Assembly (NCBI GenBank): GCA_020744225.1
Contig: JAGMWG010000008.1
Location: 1,488,001-1,552,000 of the forward strand
Reading direction: 5' to 3'
Length of the DNA: 64,000 nt
Origin: Paraphoma chrysanthemicola
Lineage: Eukaryota; Ascomycota; Dothideomycetes; Pleosporales; Phaeosphaeriaceae
Below are positions 25,301 to 38,563 of the stretch, one piece after another. The translations under genes were made by a program, and so were the position numbers. The notes beneath the pieces are model-generated. The model had not been told where the DNA came from and did not search any database. It worked only from the letters and a program-made list of their open reading frames with translations. The first letter of the stretch is position 1; every line of letters starts with the position of its first letter.

Positions 25301-26553
25301 ACTCTCGTTGATACTTGCGAAGAAATGGGTGATTCCAGATATCATCTAGGCCGATGCGGCGCTTCGGGTCCGGTACCAAGATCTTTCGAATAAGATCCTT
25401 GGCTTCCGGTGACAAGTTGTCGGGCATGACATACTTGGCTAGCTGAATGTCGCGGAACAGGTGCTTCAGATCCCGGTCTTCGCCCGAGTAGTTGAAGGGA
25501 GGTGTACCAGTCAGAAGTACGTAGAGGATGACCCCGCAGCTCCAAACATCTGCCTTTGCGCCGTCATACGATATGGTCTTGATGACCTCTGGAGCCGCAT
25601 AGTGCGGGCTACCGCAGGGCGTTGTAAGCTTCTTACCAATGGGCTGCAAAGCTGCCATGCCAAAGTCGACGAGCTTGACAGTCATAGTCTCCCGGTCCAG
25701 CAGGATGTTCTCGGGCTTCAGATCGCGGTGGTGGATGTTGATTCGATGACAGTATATGAGGGCAGCAATGATCTGCCGAAAGATATGTACGACGTGGATC
25801 TCGATCAGGCCGCCTTGCTCGTGTATGTAGCTGAACAATTCGCCGCCCTCGACAAACTCCATGATGAGGTAGCTGTTGCTGTTAGAACAGATACCACTTT
25901 CTATGCGAAGAAACTTACAGCTCATTTCGGTTTTCCCAAATGTCGTACAGGCGGACAATGTTGGGATGGTCCAACAGCTTCATGATGCAGATCTCGCGCT
26001 CCAGCCCGAACGGGATGACTTTGCCATTGGGGTAGAGTGTTGGGTCCTGCTCTGCGCTCTGAATGAGGTTGGCCAAGCTCAGAGCCCGCACCTTCTCTGC
26101 GGTAGCCTTGGAGATGATCTTCGCTGCACCATACTGTCCCGTGCCGCTGTGCCTGACAAGTCGCACACGCGAGCAACCTCCGCGTCCAATCGTCTTGCCC
26201 AGTTGCCATGGACCAATGGTCGTCTTGCGGCGCCGGGTGGTATTCGAAGCGTTCGTGCTTGCATTTGAGATTTGGGAATCGCGTTTGGGGTTGTGTGGAC
26301 GCGTCTCATTCGCTTGGACGGCAGAGAGGCGTTTGTTCTCCGGCGAGGTTTGCTGCTCGTGGCGAATTGCGAGTGTGCCATTGGGGACTATCGACTCGTT
26401 GTGGGGCAGTGTCTTCGCTGAAGAGGAGGGCATGTGGTCCTGGCCGTGCTTGTCTCGTCGGTGCTGGGCCTGTGCCTTCTCATTCGCGCGGGAGGAAGCC
26501 TCTCCAAGGGCGCGGCGACGGGTCGGAGGACGACCATGGTAGCTGTGGTCCAT
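22321..26553 (-). CDS. Gin4/Hsl1-type serine/threonine protein kinase
   Basis: Five exons (26553-25919, 25872-25128, 25076-23056, 22998-22718, 22538-22321) total 3,900 nt, 1,299 residues. The kinase domain spans about residues 115-400: glycine loop IGRGGCSRV (122-130), Lys145 in YGAAKIISK, HHRDLKPEN (Asp262), DFG at 281-283 and APE in YAAPEVI. A long disordered Ser/Arg-rich linker follows, with a tandem SYG repeat. The C-terminus is a fungal KA1-type domain (RGKVRQDLVRLLRDWQRFGI to about ARFTQTRGAASSFRKVVDIV), which binds acidic membrane lipids in this family. In yeast these kinases organise septins at the bud neck and signal morphogenesis to Wee1 (family knowledge). The third intron (22999-23055) is 57 nt without a stop, so it is invisible as a frame break. 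The final exon is needed to complete KA1. Confidence 0.9.
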
Positions 26554-28606
26554 AATGTGCGGCTGGCGGTGAACGTGTGCAGTGATCCAGGCGGTGGTCC
26601 TCGATGCTCGTGCAGGCGCGTATCAGGGTATGTGAAGAGGCGTATCAGCCAAAATGTACAAATAAGTGATGCACTGGAAGGGCGTGCGGTGGAGACGCGA
26701 GCTGTCGCTGTGGTGGCCTGTCGCTGCAGAGGTAATTACGCGTGAGCCATTTCCCTCACCGCCCGTGTTGTTGTTATGTTCGTGCTGTTGCTATGAGACC
26801 GCTGGTGCCCCGCTCACAACGAGCTGGTCGACGGTGCCGGTAAAGGAAGGGCGGCTCGCTGTGCAGTGGCAAGGAAACCTACTCGTTGTCCAAAAGCTAA
26901 CAAGTGTTGGATGCATACAATGCCAATGTGTGTCGATGTTCGCGGAGTAATGTTGGGAGGAGAAGCTAGCGCACGGGCGAGCTTCATGCAGGTGGAAAGT
27001 GCTGCAAACGCGACGACGGCAGGGTCCCTCAACACAACCGAGAGCAGCAGCGAGATCGCAAGTAGGAAGTCGTGTTCGTGGGTACATGCACCGAGAATCT
27101 CAAGTTGGGTGTCCAGTGTCCGGTGGGGAAAGAATGCGCCAAGACTCGTGGAAAAGGAAAGGGTGTTGTTGTTTGTGTCTTGAAGGGGGTGAGAGGAATG
27201 GGTTACTGAGAGGAATTTGGAAATGCAACCATCTCGACAATGGTATGAAATGAATTCTTTGCCTACCTCAGGAGACCTACACTGGATCTGGATCGTGCTC
27301 GCCCGCCGCTGACTCTTTCCTTGCGTTTGCTTCGTGAGGCTCTTCCCTGCAGCTGGCCAAACGGCGCGTGGCCAAAAGACCACTTCCGACGCCAGCAAGG
27401 CACGATACTTTTTGAAGTCAAATACGAATATGAAGGAGGAAAGGTGCTGCTGAAGAAAGATTTGTACAGGAATGCCATGGAAAGACTACGCGTCTCGACG
27501 CGCTGCATCGTGACAACACGCTATAAACTACTCGAGAAACTCGACCTCGAATCGGAGAGACATCTGTCTCTGAGTGCTTGTGCATTTTGCATGTCTTGAG
27601 ATGAAATCAACTGTTACTGCAGGTGTGGTTGTCGTCAGAAGCAACATGAGCCGATGCGGTGGGGGATGGATGAAGTTCGCGCTCCACCGCGTCAGATGTG
27701 GCGTGTCAAGGAAGATGCCGCCTCGTCCCCACTCTTGCGCACCAGGTACGTGGGTCAAGTTACCAGCTGCCTGCACGCAGCCGTCCGAGCACAATAACCT
27801 TAACGCAATGTCTCCCCATTCAGCACATATTGCATGATATATCCCACCACAACCCTCTCACGGCCAGCGACGTCCTCCGGTACACGCACACTCGTCCCAA
27901 AACACTTGTGTACATGACATCAAACATCACAATCAGGGATATGCAAGCAGGACGCCGTGTGATGAACAGTAAAAATCAGCCGTATCTTGGTATCTGCAAT
28001 GCCGCACCTTTTGACCATCCCCCCGGTACCCTGCTAATGCTTCGTACAGTTTTGCGCCGAACCGGGTCCGTTCACAACGAACAGTGCCCCAGCCCTTCCC
28101 GCTGTTAAGTTCCCATGACCAGTCCTGAAACCGCACCTGTCCCGCCTCCGAAACGTAACCCGTTATGTGGGATCCCGAGAGAGCCGAAATACCCATAGAC
28201 ACAGAACACTTCCACAGAAGCAACGACTCCCCTGCACATGATACCTGATACAGTCCTGGTCCCCCCCCTGGTCGCGCCAACCAACTCGAGTAAGAGGTAT
28301 ATCCCGCCTGCCAAACCGCAGTAGATCCAAGAAAACGCAAAGCAAGAGATGAACAAAGCTCAGACCCTATACAACGCCAGCTTTAGGTATATCCAATGCG
28401 TTATCCTTTGCCCCCCAGGATTATCCCAAATTTCAATAAACAATAAACATCAAACATGAGGATCGTAGCCTAATACTTGCAACGAAGGTATAGGCTGAGG
28501 ATGCCGGGAGGTGCGCCCTTGAGCCGTGAAACACGGAAAGAGGTAAATAATACACGTCGAAGAGAAAATGAAGATGCCGAAGCATATGCAAATATAGACA
28601 AGGGGC
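26554..28606. other. intergenic upstream of the kinase
   Basis: About 2 kb covering the kinase promoter and probably a long 5' leader, then the 3' flank of the C2H2 gene. Both neighbours are on the minus strand. Open frames occur on both strands; none has a domain or a coherent exon chain. Confidence 0.5.
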
Positions 28607-29951
28607 TTAGGTGCGTGACGAAAGCGAAGGCTTGGAGTCGACAGTCTCGGACTTTGGAGAGCCACTGTCGCCTTTGCTGTCGTCGCCCGAGGCAGCCACT
28701 TTGCCGCAGCCTTTGACAAGAATGTGACGCTGATGAGCATGTTAGCTTAGTGATAGCTAAAGAACAGGTTGAGGAACGTACCTTGAGAGCGTCCTTCCTC
28801 GAGAAGCTCTTGTCGCAGTGGTTGCAAGGGAAAGGTTTGACAGCCAAATGTATCCTCTTGTGTCGCTTCAGGTCATGGTTCCGGTTGAAGCTCTGGGGAC
28901 ACTGGTCGCACTTGAATGGTCGGTCGTTGGCAGCTGGCTGCTGGTGAGGTGGATGGCCAAGGAAATGAGGCATCGCCGCGGCGTGTCCACTGTTGAAACC
29001 GGGCATCATGCCAGGATGAACGCCGACCAGAGCAAGCTGACCGTTCGGGTTTTGCACGTTCGAGAACACTGGTGCAGGGCCTGGTTGATAAGCCGACGGT
29101 GGTGGTCGCTGGTAGGGGTAAGGCGAGTGTTGTGGGTTGTTGGAAGGGATAGACGGCATTGATCCCTGAGAAACTGCTGGTGACATCCGGGGCATCGAGC
29201 CACCCGCGCTGATCGGGCTCTGCTGCTGACTCAGAGTGGGCGACGGGCCTGTCGAGTACGGAAAGTTGGAATGCTGCGGTGTGCCTGACGGCTGATAGTT
29301 GTAGGTGGGCGTCGGGGGGTGGGGTTGTCTGAATGAATCCTGCGCAAGTGCCGGTGACTGCTGGGGGGCAGACGACGATGTTGGCGTATGTGCATGCTGG
29401 CTCATCATATGATGGGGCTGCTGCTGAGACGACATGGCGGGCATATTTGACGCATTCGAAGATGGCGTAAATGGTGGCAACTGCTGGTTCATCTCATACG
29501 GTGGCGGATTCAGCCCTTTTCGAAGTGAGTCTTGATGTTCGAACTGGCGATCATTGCGTAGTTGAGCGAACATACCTCCACGGGGTTGACCATATTGGTT
29601 TTGCTGTTGGTGAGTTGGTGGATAGCCGTAATGTGTGGGTGCTTGTGTTGGAGGAGAATAGATGTAGCTGCCGTTGGAGTAGGACATGGTTGTTGGGTGG
29701 TGGGCACTGCTGGTTGAAACGCCCGAGGAGCTCAGGGCATCGCCGTGGAGGGTGTTTGGTGGAGTAAGCAGGTTACCGACACTGGCAATAGTTGTTGGGG
29801 CCTGTGACGATTGTGACGCGGTAACGGTGTTGTTGAAGGGATATTTGTGCATGGGCGGTGGGGGCAGCTCAAAGCTACCCAACTGCGCCGCGTGAGGCCT
29901 CCGTTGCGAAAAGCTGGGAGGTGCACCCATTGGGTCAGACCCAGGATGCAT
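28607..29951 (-). CDS. C2H2 zinc-finger transcription factor, MtfA-like
   Basis: Exons 29951-28782 and 28729-28607 join across a 52-nt intron (GTACGT, AGCTAAC branch, CAG) to give at least 430 residues. About 310 residues are Pro/Gln/Ser/His-rich and disordered. They are followed by two fingers: FKCDQCPQSFNRNHDLKRHKRIH and then FPCNHCDKSFSRKDALKRH, the intron cutting the second one just before its first zinc-binding His. HILVKGCGK and a short Ser-rich tail end the protein. The finger pair resembles MtfA, a regulator of secondary metabolism and development in Aspergillus (from memory, moderate certainty). The frame stays open upstream to about 30,100 with coding-like composition (PDTTVNVAAAVAHPAS) but no ATG, so a further 5' exon is possible. 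Confidence 0.8.
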
Positions 29952-32805
29952 CGAAGCCGGGTGAGCCACTGCAGCAGCCACGTTGACGGTTGTGTCCGGG
30001 GTAGGTCCTGATGACCCGCCGGCTTCAGTTGAAGGAAGAGATGCAGAATATGCCGCTGTGACGCTGCAACTGGCGAAACGGACGAGTGAGCGCCCGTACA
30101 ATACAACCCACGTGAAGGCTGAGGATCCGGAAGGCGACTGTCTGAATGTTGCTCAAAGGCGCAATGTGAAAGGTAATGGCTCTAGTCGAGGGGGACAAGG
30201 TGCTGATAAACAGGCAGTGGAGTGAAAGGGATCTTGGAAAAGGTCCTACGAACACGGGCGCGCACTGTTTCGATACTTTACGACGGTGTTCCTGGTCTAG
30301 TTGTCGGCGGCTCGAGACGGCGAATGGCTCCTCCGAGTCCCAGAGACAATGCGATGAATGAACGGCTCTGCAAATGGTACCTGCGCTGGCTCAGGTGGGC
30401 AGTGATGCCGATGGGATGCACGCCTGTCCGTAAATCTTCTAGAAAGGTTTCAGTCACTGCGCGAGATTAGTGGTGCTCTTCGTCGCAGACCGAGGAGGGA
30501 GGGCGTACAAGAGAGCAAAAGCAGATACTCGTGGAACAGTGGTGACCTCCAGCGAAAGTACTTGGAAGGGCCCGGTTTCCTGGTTTCGCTCAAGCGCAGT
30601 GCTACTTGGGCGGTCACACAGGCTGTGAGGGTGATGGTTTTGGGTCAAGACTGCTCTGGTGTGCTGGTGTTGTCGTCCGACAATCACACAGGTGGTATCT
30701 GGATTGGCTGGTGGTGGTGGGCCAGTGGAGGGCGTATCCACAACGCTGGGTGAGGCGTCGATTACCGAAGATGAAGAGGCAGATGGATGGTGGTCGTTCT
30801 TGTTACCGTCCACCACAGGTCAATGCAAGATCTGGTGTTGCACGTTGGCGATGCGATCCACGGATCCTTTGGTGGGGGAAGGCGAGCCTTGCGAGGTGCT
30901 CGTGGTGGAGTTTGAGGCGTGTGTGGAGCGGCGATCCCTCCTTGTTAAGCTCAGTACCTGGGCGCCCTAGAGGAGCGATGGCGGAGAGGGCTGGAACCTG
31001 GTGGGCTAAAGGCTTTGTTAACGCGAGTGGGTGGAGAGTGGTGGCCTTCACGTATATGTATGGCAGGCTAAGGGTGTCAGGGTAGTGCGTTCGCGTGGCT
31101 GACTGGCGCGCTGGGGCTTTTGGATTCCCAAGGGCTCAACCAGGCGATAGGGTTCGTCCGAGCGTTTTTGGGGGGATCTGGATCGGGATGGGAGATGAGG
31201 CATGGCACGAGAGCAAGCCTCAGGTGAGCGGGCGAGGGCGCTATTCCCAGACGCACTACCTCACAAGTAGGCAACGCAGACGAGGCACGGCAGAAGCAAT
31301 GCGACGAATGAATAATAACCACACCGTTCAGGTTCGGTTTAGAGAGCCAGACGAGCATGGGGCCGCAGACAACAATGCGCCTGCCGGGGGGTGAACGCAC
31401 GTAGCGCAGCCAGACCCTGCCCGCAGGCCATCTGTCGGAGTCTGCTGGCGTGCGGGACGGCTTGGACCAGCAGAGTGGAGGAGCTGTCGCTTGCGCCGGC
31501 CCGGGGAGTGAAAGGGCCTCCATTATCAGTCAGGCTGCCCTGAAGTCTGGCAGTGGTGGACCTTGCCAACGTAACTCGACGCTGACAGACGCTCTTCACT
31601 GAGGCTTGAGTTACATTGCGGTTCTGCGATGCGGCTACCCTGACCCGGTCTTGTGGCACGACAAGAGACGGACAGTTGAAATGCTTTTTTGTTTTCCCAA
31701 GTACCAAGGGTGAGGAGCCCAGAGCCCATCTAGCGTGCGTCGGGACTGGCGTCGACAAGCCTGGAGAGCATGCAGCACGCTAGCGGTCTGGCCCAAAGAG
31801 CGCCGTGGCAGTGACAAAGACGCGACCTGAAAGACAGCTTGTCCTCGTTTGCTCAAGCTCGCCGTTTACTCGAAGCCAATCCCCGTTGCTAGCAGCGCTG
31901 ATCGCCGTCGATACTGACGACGTTGTTTTGAAGCGCCTTCAGGAAGACGGCAGCGTTTGAGCGCATCTCCCTTCACGCTGCAGCACGTCCAGCCGCCTCA
32001 GCGTCAAGACTCAAACCGCACTCACAGTTCGCGTGCAGCTGGGGGTGCCGGCATCCCTGCACTGAGGGTCGGCGACCAATCCTGCGGCCGTGCATTTTCC
32101 GCTCTGCAGTCTGGGTGTAGCTGACGAGGGCGCTGAGGTCGACGGGCGGGCGCTAGCCCAGTAGAAGCATGAACGCGAGTTGCACATGATTTGCGATGGC
32201 CTGCCTGCGCTTAAGCAGGCTGCTCTCTCTGGCGGAGAACAGAGAGGGCCCACTCGCCAGTCGGAGAGGGTTGTGTACACAGTACAGTGCAGAGCAGATC
32301 GACACGGCGCCCCGCTCCCTGTCGACAGCCCTAATAGCAGGTTCAGCAATCACAATGCAATCAAGAGGTTGGTCAATGTCCGGGGAAGTGCTTATTGGGC
32401 CCGAGTGTGTCATCATTGGCCTTGCGGGCTGGTTTGTGACGTCTATAATTAGAGGGGGTGCTATATTGCCTGCGGCACGTGTGTGTCGGATGCGGCATAG
32501 TGCCATAAGCTGAGAGCTCGACCTCATTTCTCTGAAGCCTGTCCCGTCGCACGGCGTCCCTTTGGATGTGGATCCCCACGTGGAAGCGCAGACTGCAGTG
32601 AATCACATCCGGCCCAATTTGCGCGCGTCTGCCCAGGTGATGATGCCATGTCGGCGGCAGGGCCTCTGGCGACCACGGACACGCACCCTGGTCATCACAT
32701 TGCACGAGACGTCCGCCGTCGCCAGTGACAGCTGCGGTGCGGTGCCGCGAGGAACGCCTGGCGCTGGCGGGCGCATCGACGCAGCGGGCGGGCTTTTGTG
32801 CATGC

Positions 32806-32850
32806 TATGTATGTATGTATGTATGTATGTAAGTAAGTATGTATGTATGT
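32806..32850. repeat. TATG tetranucleotide microsatellite
   Basis: Tandem TATG units run for about 45 nt, interrupted near the middle by two GTAA variants. Found in the gene-poor region. Confidence 0.9.
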
Positions 32851-34794
32851 CGTCGCGGGCTCCCAGCGGCCTGGTTGCAGAGGAGAGAAAGCGACATGGA
32901 CCTGGGGGTTGAGGGCGTCGATCGAAGCGCGCATGGCCCTACCGAGCAGTCTACATCCCAGCCTTCCAGTCTCCGCGGACTGGGAGCAGCCCTCCGCCCA
33001 GCCATGCTGGATATGGCGCACGGCAGTGCCAAGCAGGTGCAGAGATCTCGTACCCGCAACCGAAGACCGGATCCTCGTGCGCCGCCGCGGGCTGGCTGTG
33101 GAGAGAGGCTTTTGGCTTGCTGTCTGCCCGTCTCGGATCGCGGTAGGCGTACCGCCCTGGCATTGCTGCAGACTGACACCTGTTGAGAAACACGTTCTGC
33201 AAAAGGAACCGCAGCAGCGCAGCGCAGAAACACGCAGTGCTCCCTTTCATCTCGTCTCGCGCCCGAGTCTGTCTGTCGCGCACCACTCCCGATGCGAGTT
33301 TTCGTGTAATCCTGGGCATTTTCGTCCAATGGCGGCGCTGCTCAAGCGAGTCTTTTTGCCAAGAGGTCCACTCACAACACGCCGTTCTGCCCGGCTCCAT
33401 CGCTCCAGTACTCGACCTCCGCCCGTCGACTGAGCCTAACCCTCGCTGCTCGCGCGCTTGTTTGCGTGCGCTCGCAGCGATCCGACGACCAACGGCTTGT
33501 GCCCACTAACGCTGTTCAGCTCAGCGCGCTGAGCAGCGACGCGCCATGTTGCGAGGGGTGCAGCTGCTGGAATCACTGTGACCAGGCCATCCATGTCGGC
33601 TCAGCACCTCTCTGCCGGTTCTCGCACGCGGTTATTCACCCAGGCCCAAACTCGCCTCTGCCCATCATGTGTGTACTCCGACCGTACATTCGTCGGTACC
33701 GCACCCATGCCGTCATGGCGACTGGTGCTACCCCCGGCCAGCCTTGCTAAACTCGTCATCGGCCGTCGTGTTCTGCATTCTGCCAGACAACGTCGCGCGC
33801 TATGTACTACACCATCTGGCCGCCGTCCATGTGACTTGCACCCGACATTTGTTCCGCCGCGCCCTCTGCACTCTCATCTCGAGCATCCACACTGCGCTAG
33901 CATCGCGTCCACCAGCACTCCCACCAGATCTTGCTCGGAGCGCCCGGTACCCACATACTTGGCCGCCGTGTGACACGCGGGCTGCACAGGCTAACTTGCG
34001 CCGCGGCCGTCTAGCGTTTGGAAGCGGCCCAGCCCACACAACCCTGGGTCGTTAAGTCTTAACTTCGAGCCGAGTACGCCCGACCAAGCTATTGGGAATT
34101 TCGTTATGCACCGCTCAAAGGAGCAAGCCTTCACAGTCGCTATCCACCGGCCGGGCCTCAGCGGGCAGCGGCGCCCACGTTTTGAGCCTCACCTCACTGC
34201 AGATAGCATGCGCACGCCGTTAAAGGTCGTTTACAATTAACCAGCGTCGCGCGTAGGACACCCAGCCACCGAATTAATGCAAGAACCATGCAACGCGTGG
34301 TTTAATTGCAAACGATGACAAGACCTCCGCTTGTGCTTTTCCTCCAGCGTCAGGAAAGCTGCCTCGTCTGTTTGCTGCAGCGCGAGTAAGGATAATCGAC
34401 TTCATTGCGCTACCCCACGTACTAGGTTTGTGACTTCGTCTTGGCGGCTTTCCTCCTGCGTGATGCAGCCCATACACAAGCATTCCATCCGTTTGATAAC
34501 CCTCCAATTTAGCGCGGACAGGGGCCTCACTCGCTTCACCCTGCCATACCTGTGCGTGCGTCCAAGCACACGTTTGGGCTGATGAAAGTTTACCAGCTCG
34601 TTCATCGCTTCTAACCGCTTGATTTTCAGTCCGGCCGCCCAAATCTGATTCGTCCAGCGAGGTCCTGATTTCACTGATTGGATTTCTGGCGAGCCCTCCA
34701 TCCAAGAGGGGCCAGATTTAGTCAACAATTACACGCTTCTTTTCTGCCACTTTCCGCATCCTTCTGAAGTGACCTTGCCTAATAAGTCATCCAA

Positions 34795-35560
34795 TTTTCT
34801 TAGCACTTCTTGTTTGATCCCTCGGGGCGGATGCTGCAGGAGGCCAGGGAGAGCACATCACTGTCATGGGGCATGGACTTCAGCGAGCCACGCCTGTACC
34901 TGCGTCAGAATTGCGACGGTCAAACACAAGTCTCCGTGGCGGACGCCAGCATCTCACTCCACTCTGGAGATCCCGTTGATCTTCTGCCGACACTGTCGCT
35001 CACTTCCTGAAAGAGAAGACGCTTCCCAACGCGCCCGCTAGGCTGGACGCCATCAAAAGCCATCCCGTCTGGATCGTGCGCGCCCGAATCGAAGGTGATG
35101 TACGCAGGGAAGCCCAGCAACGAGACCACTCTGGTGCAAGCTAGAGCCCCCTGCATTTGTCAATCGTTATGTGCCGCAGAGGGACATATCCATCTGCAGC
35201 TATCGCGGAAGTCAAGATCGATTTCACCCAGTGGAAACTAGACACTGAGCGCGCGCTACGCAGCTGGTCCACCTCACCGAGGTTGACTGTCAGGCGGACG
35301 TGCAACTGCTCACAAACTGCGAGCGTCAGCAATGGATGTACGGTCTCGCAATGCCATTTGCTGCGCGGACAAAGCAACCACAACTGTACAAGACCGCTGA
35401 AGGTCCCTCCACTGTTAACATGCAATCCTTCCTTGGCAACCTCGATCGCATACATAGTCCGTTCCTTTGCGAAACTCCGCCAATGGCAGGTGCGAGAAGT
35501 CGCGAATCACTGCCTGCGGCGATCTTGCAAAGCCGCCATGATCAGGCCCCCATCTTTTGT
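34795..35560 (+). pseudogene. possible decayed gene (coding-like fragments in shifting frames)
   Basis: Successive plus-strand stretches look protein-like but lie in different frames with stops between them. One runs about 34,804-35,008 (DPSGRMLQEARESTSLSWGM and on). A second, about 34,990-35,147, contains HFLKEKTLPNAPARLDAIKS. A third, about 35,160-35,455, has RYVPQRDISICSYRGSQDRF and LLTNCERQQWMYGLAMPF, with an internal stop. No clean donor/acceptor pairs were found to join them. I do not recognise the family. A many-exon gene, a pseudogene or chance are all open; decay is my preferred reading, at low confidence. Confidence 0.25.
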
Positions 35561-38500
35561 GGGACATCAAGCTGCACATGATTGCGGTTCTGTCGCTTGC
35601 CCGGCCTTCGGTTTCCATTTGACGGCATCGATGATTGCATTCTGATGGAAATGGAACGAGTTTGCCGCGTACATGAGAGATAGCCGTAAATTGATCCCTG
35701 TCTTTCGCAGACGCCTTCGCTTGCATATTCACGAGAATAATCAGGCCATGGGGGCCCATTGCTGCAGCACACCCTCTCTTCCTGCAGGATGGTTGAGCTT
35801 GATTTGAGGCTTTCGTTCGTAGCCTAGGTCCTCTGCTAAGAACCCTTCCAGAACCCATCCACGTTCGGTCGGGGCCCTGCCGAAGAGTGCCACACTGCTC
35901 CTCAGCGGACATGTCCGACAAGGCAAGAGTTGCATCATGTCTTGAACACACCGCTCTCAATTGCATTGCTGAAAGCAGTAACGAAAATGCCTTGGGCATG
36001 TATGTAAGCGCCGGCTTCATCGGTGAACACAGGCCATTCACTTCACTTCGATAAGATAGGACGGCTAGCATCGTAAGCGGGCCCGCGGCAAACTTGATGA
36101 CTGCGGCTTACGCTCGACGTGCATCAGTCAACCCCTGCCAGCACCTCCGCCGTGGCTGGCATGAGCATCTGACATAATCGGAAGTGTGGATTACACGCGC
36201 TTTGGTTGCTCATTTGCCCTGTCTAACGTCCCGCTGGTCTCTTCTGCGATACTTTAGAGGTGGCCGTGAAAGCATTTCGATCTCTATTTCGCTCGGAGTA
36301 ACTTGCCCACGATCAGACGTGGCGCTCAAACGCAAATTCGCTACAGGCATATGTGATGGTGGCTTCAAAATGTTTCCAATATCCGCAGCAAACACTTCTA
36401 CACGAGGTGGAATCCGCTGCGAGATTGGCACTATTTTTGGATCGCGTTCTCGTTCTCGGTGACCGTCCTGGAACGTGCAGTCGACCCGCCGGACTTGAGG
36501 TATGGCAGCGAAGCTCTAGCCATACAGGCTGTTCAGAGCCGCAGAGACACATGAGCAGTAAGTCTGATGCTCTCGAAAGCTGACTTGTCAGTTTTACGCT
36601 CTTTGACCTTGTTCTAGTCACGTAGGCACAAGGCATTCGGGGCATCTACTCATCACATCAACACACCGAAATCCAATATACCTTTACAAGCTTAGGGGTT
36701 ACTTCCTCTCACCTACCAAATCACTCTTATAGCCAGTTTAAACTCGGCGCGCAGCTTACTTCTGTGCACGTTGTACCTGTTCTTGCCTTTCTAAGACAAA
36801 AAGCCGCACGCGCGCAACATTTGGCACAAAACTACTCGCCGAACAAGGAAAGTCTTCCAGCAAGCCTAGCGTACTGATGTGATAAAGATCACAAAGATGA
36901 CCAATATCTTCGACGTGTACCTCGCCCCGCGCTCCGAGTATCCCGAACGAGCTTCCTATAGTGGACCGCCAAGCGATGTTACGGTTGCACCAGGGCGAGA
37001 CAGCAACACAGCAGCCTGAGCTGTGAGGTTTGGTCACTTTCGGCTCAAGTACACATAGCAGGAGATACGACCGTCTCTTGTATCGATTGTCGGTAGTAGG
37101 TCCTCGAAATTAGCCGGAGCCACCCAATGTCGAGACGAGAGGGACAGAGCCGCATGAGTGCGGGCGGTACACACAATAGCCCCTGTGCATCGATTTTGAG
37201 TGATGCAGTCGAATGCATATGGGAAGGTATAGCTTCTGTCACATCGTAGGTTGATAGCGGTTGAAAGCAACCACGCAGAGAACCTGCTGAACCACGTCAC
37301 TGCGCAGTGCAGGCTCAACGTAGATGTTGTAGGCCACCGTCGAATTCATGTCACTTTCCTGGCCCAATGGAACTAAGTCTTTTCATGGTCGATGCAGCTA
37401 GATTCCGCAATGATCACGCTGTAAGCACAGAACTTGTTGAGCTCTTATACTCCAAAAATCCTCTGGACCTGTACTCCTACTTAATCAAACCATCAAGCGA
37501 CAACGACATTCTGAGATACCCACGCGCAACCAAACATACTATGGTGAGCAACAAGTAGCCAACACGGCGCGTCATGCAAGAAAACTGCGGTTTTCCAGAC
37601 GCTCTATGATCTTAGAATGAGAATGGAAAGCCTGTGCCTGTCCAGGGTGTTCGAATCGCTAAGATGTCTTCGCGCTCTGTCTTTCCGAGCTGTAACACAA
37701 CTCCATGATGAGAAACACTTGGGCACTGCATGCTTGGTGACAATTGTGACCAACCCTTCTCTACCTCTGAATGCTGATCCACTCGTTGCGTGTTTTCATT
37801 GTATTCGTCTTGTGTCTCAATATCTTCTTGCCACTTTCCAATCTCCCGTCTTCTTTGTCCATTTGAACAGGGTTGCATATTTCTGATTCGATCAGTCTAG
37901 CCGGGTCCTTTGCTATCGTGGCTCGTCGGTTCACTCTTCCGAAGGCACAGCTTTCCACCCCAGGTTGGCAACATCTGGTCATTTGACCAGACTCTCGAGC
38001 ACAGAATCATCGAGTCAGACACCTGCCGAACAAACTTGTATCACTCGACGTTCCAGCTGAGATGGCGAGGGAGGAGACGCCGATGAATGACGGAAGGCGG
38101 CCCGTCAGCCCCACTCCCGAAGTTTTACCGGGGAATATCTTCGAGTTCGCCCCTCATTCTGTCCTTCACTTCTCCAATGAGTACATATGCTTGTCACCGG
38201 ATATCATTACAACATGGGCACATGATGCTCTCGGCAGCTAAAATGCGAACTTAACGATATCTCCATCATGCATGTTACAATTGTCCGCAGTATATCCATG
38301 GACCGCGTCGACTTCAAGCAACATCATTCGTCGCCCTGCTTGATCTGCTGGAATTTCCATGAGTCTACTCATGCATATCGCCTGATCAGAACGGAGATGC
38401 TTGCGAGAGAACCTGCGGCGGAGAGCGGGGTAAGTGAGAAGAGAAGAAGTGACGAGGTACATAGAAGTGCATCCATTTTGTCACGAGCATACTCTCTCTC

Positions 38501-38563
38501 GACTTTCTTTACGACCTTCCAAATTCCCCAATTCTACCTTATCTTTATCTCCTACCCTAAGGA

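Larger units (their letters stand above)
29952..38563. other. 8.6-kb gene-poor region
   Basis: No complete gene is supported between the C2H2 gene and the acyltransferase. The first ~1.5 kb probably holds the regulator's promoter and 5' leader. A TATG microsatellite lies at 32806-32850. Plus-strand coding-like fragments occur at about 34,795-35,560 (separate entry). The other open frames are short, Arg/Ser/Cys-rich and look like chance frames in GC-rich DNA. No transposon ORF or long terminal repeat was seen. Confidence 0.5.

Noticed and set aside
35415..36071. 218-codon minus-strand frame in the gene-poor region
   Set aside because: Long but of chance-like composition (Cys, Arg, Ser-rich) with no domain; overlaps plus-strand fragments that look more protein-like.
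37600..37700. tRNA-like GTTCGAATC at about 37,650
   Set aside because: No matching A box or acceptor stem could be arranged around it.
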